Notes under the pieces: model-generated
The model's database searches: none
Told to the model about the DNA's origin: nothing
The model's input: only the letters and a program-made list of their open reading frames with translations
Shown here: positions 5,502 to 5,536 of the stretch, in pieces
Layout: the number at the start of each line of letters is the position of its first letter
How positions within the stretch are numbered: position 1 is the stretch's first letter
From: Proteobacteria bacterium UBA6522
GTDB lineage: Bacteria > Pseudomonadota > Gammaproteobacteria > Steroidobacterales > Rariloculaceae
Length of the DNA: 5,536 nt
Direction: 5' to 3'
Assembly: GCA_002434915.1 (NCBI GenBank)
Contig: DJLG01000157.1
Span: forward strand, 1-5,536
Program-made: the position numbers and the translations under genes

Positions 5502-5536
5502 AAACAGCCCTGAAAATACTTCAGGGCTGTTTTTTT
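5502..5536 (+). terminator. Rho-independent terminator of the receptor unit
   Basis: A perfect 13-bp stem (AAACAGCCCTGAA with TTCAGGGCTGTTT) encloses a 5-base loop, AATAC, and runs into T to the end of the window. It lies 70 bases after the receptor stop. On the minus strand the run after the stem is broken, so it should act mainly on plus-strand transcripts. Confidence 0.92.

Overview
This is an AT-rich window with the layout of a Gram-negative bacterial chromosome. Every gene carries an export signal: two lipoprotein-type or secretory signals, one TonB-dependent outer-membrane receptor, and two small or uncharacterised exported proteins. A TonB-dependent receptor next to an orphan tripartite-tricarboxylate (TctC/Bug-type) binding protein, with a low-GC exported-protein repertoire, fits a proteobacterium best. 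A marine or aquatic gammaproteobacterium is the most likely host. That assignment is inferred from gene style and not proven by any marker gene.

Left part (1-1431, minus strand): two genes in a probable operon read right to left. The first encodes a small lipoprotein with one bacterial Ig-like beta domain (964-1431). Twelve bases later comes an uncharacterised exported protein that runs off the left edge (1-951, no stop inside the window). The 338-base gap upstream (1432-1769) has no gene. It holds a good Fur-box-like palindrome (1650-1670), possible promoters, and a set of competing inverted repeats (1553-1603).

Middle (1770-2765, minus strand): a lone TctC/Bug-type periplasmic substrate-binding protein without its TctA/TctB membrane partners in view. 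A divergent intergenic region (2766-2928) with two imperfect or short palindromes separates it from the right-hand unit.

Right part (2929-5432, plus strand): a small secreted protein with a His-His and a Cys-x-x-Cys motif (2929-3201) lies 47 bases upstream of a 727-residue TonB-dependent receptor of the ZnuD (zinc) type (3249-5432). Four of the receptor's predicted extracellular loops carry long Glu/His/Asp tracts. A 13-bp perfect hairpin with a T-run (5502-5536) ends this unit. The simplest reading is a metal (probably zinc) acquisition unit: the receptor collects metal through its His/acid-rich loops and uses TonB energy to import it, and the small protein binds metal in the periplasm or at the membrane. 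The metal identity and the role of the small protein are inference.

I found no RNA genes, insertion sequences, CRISPR arrays or attachment sites.
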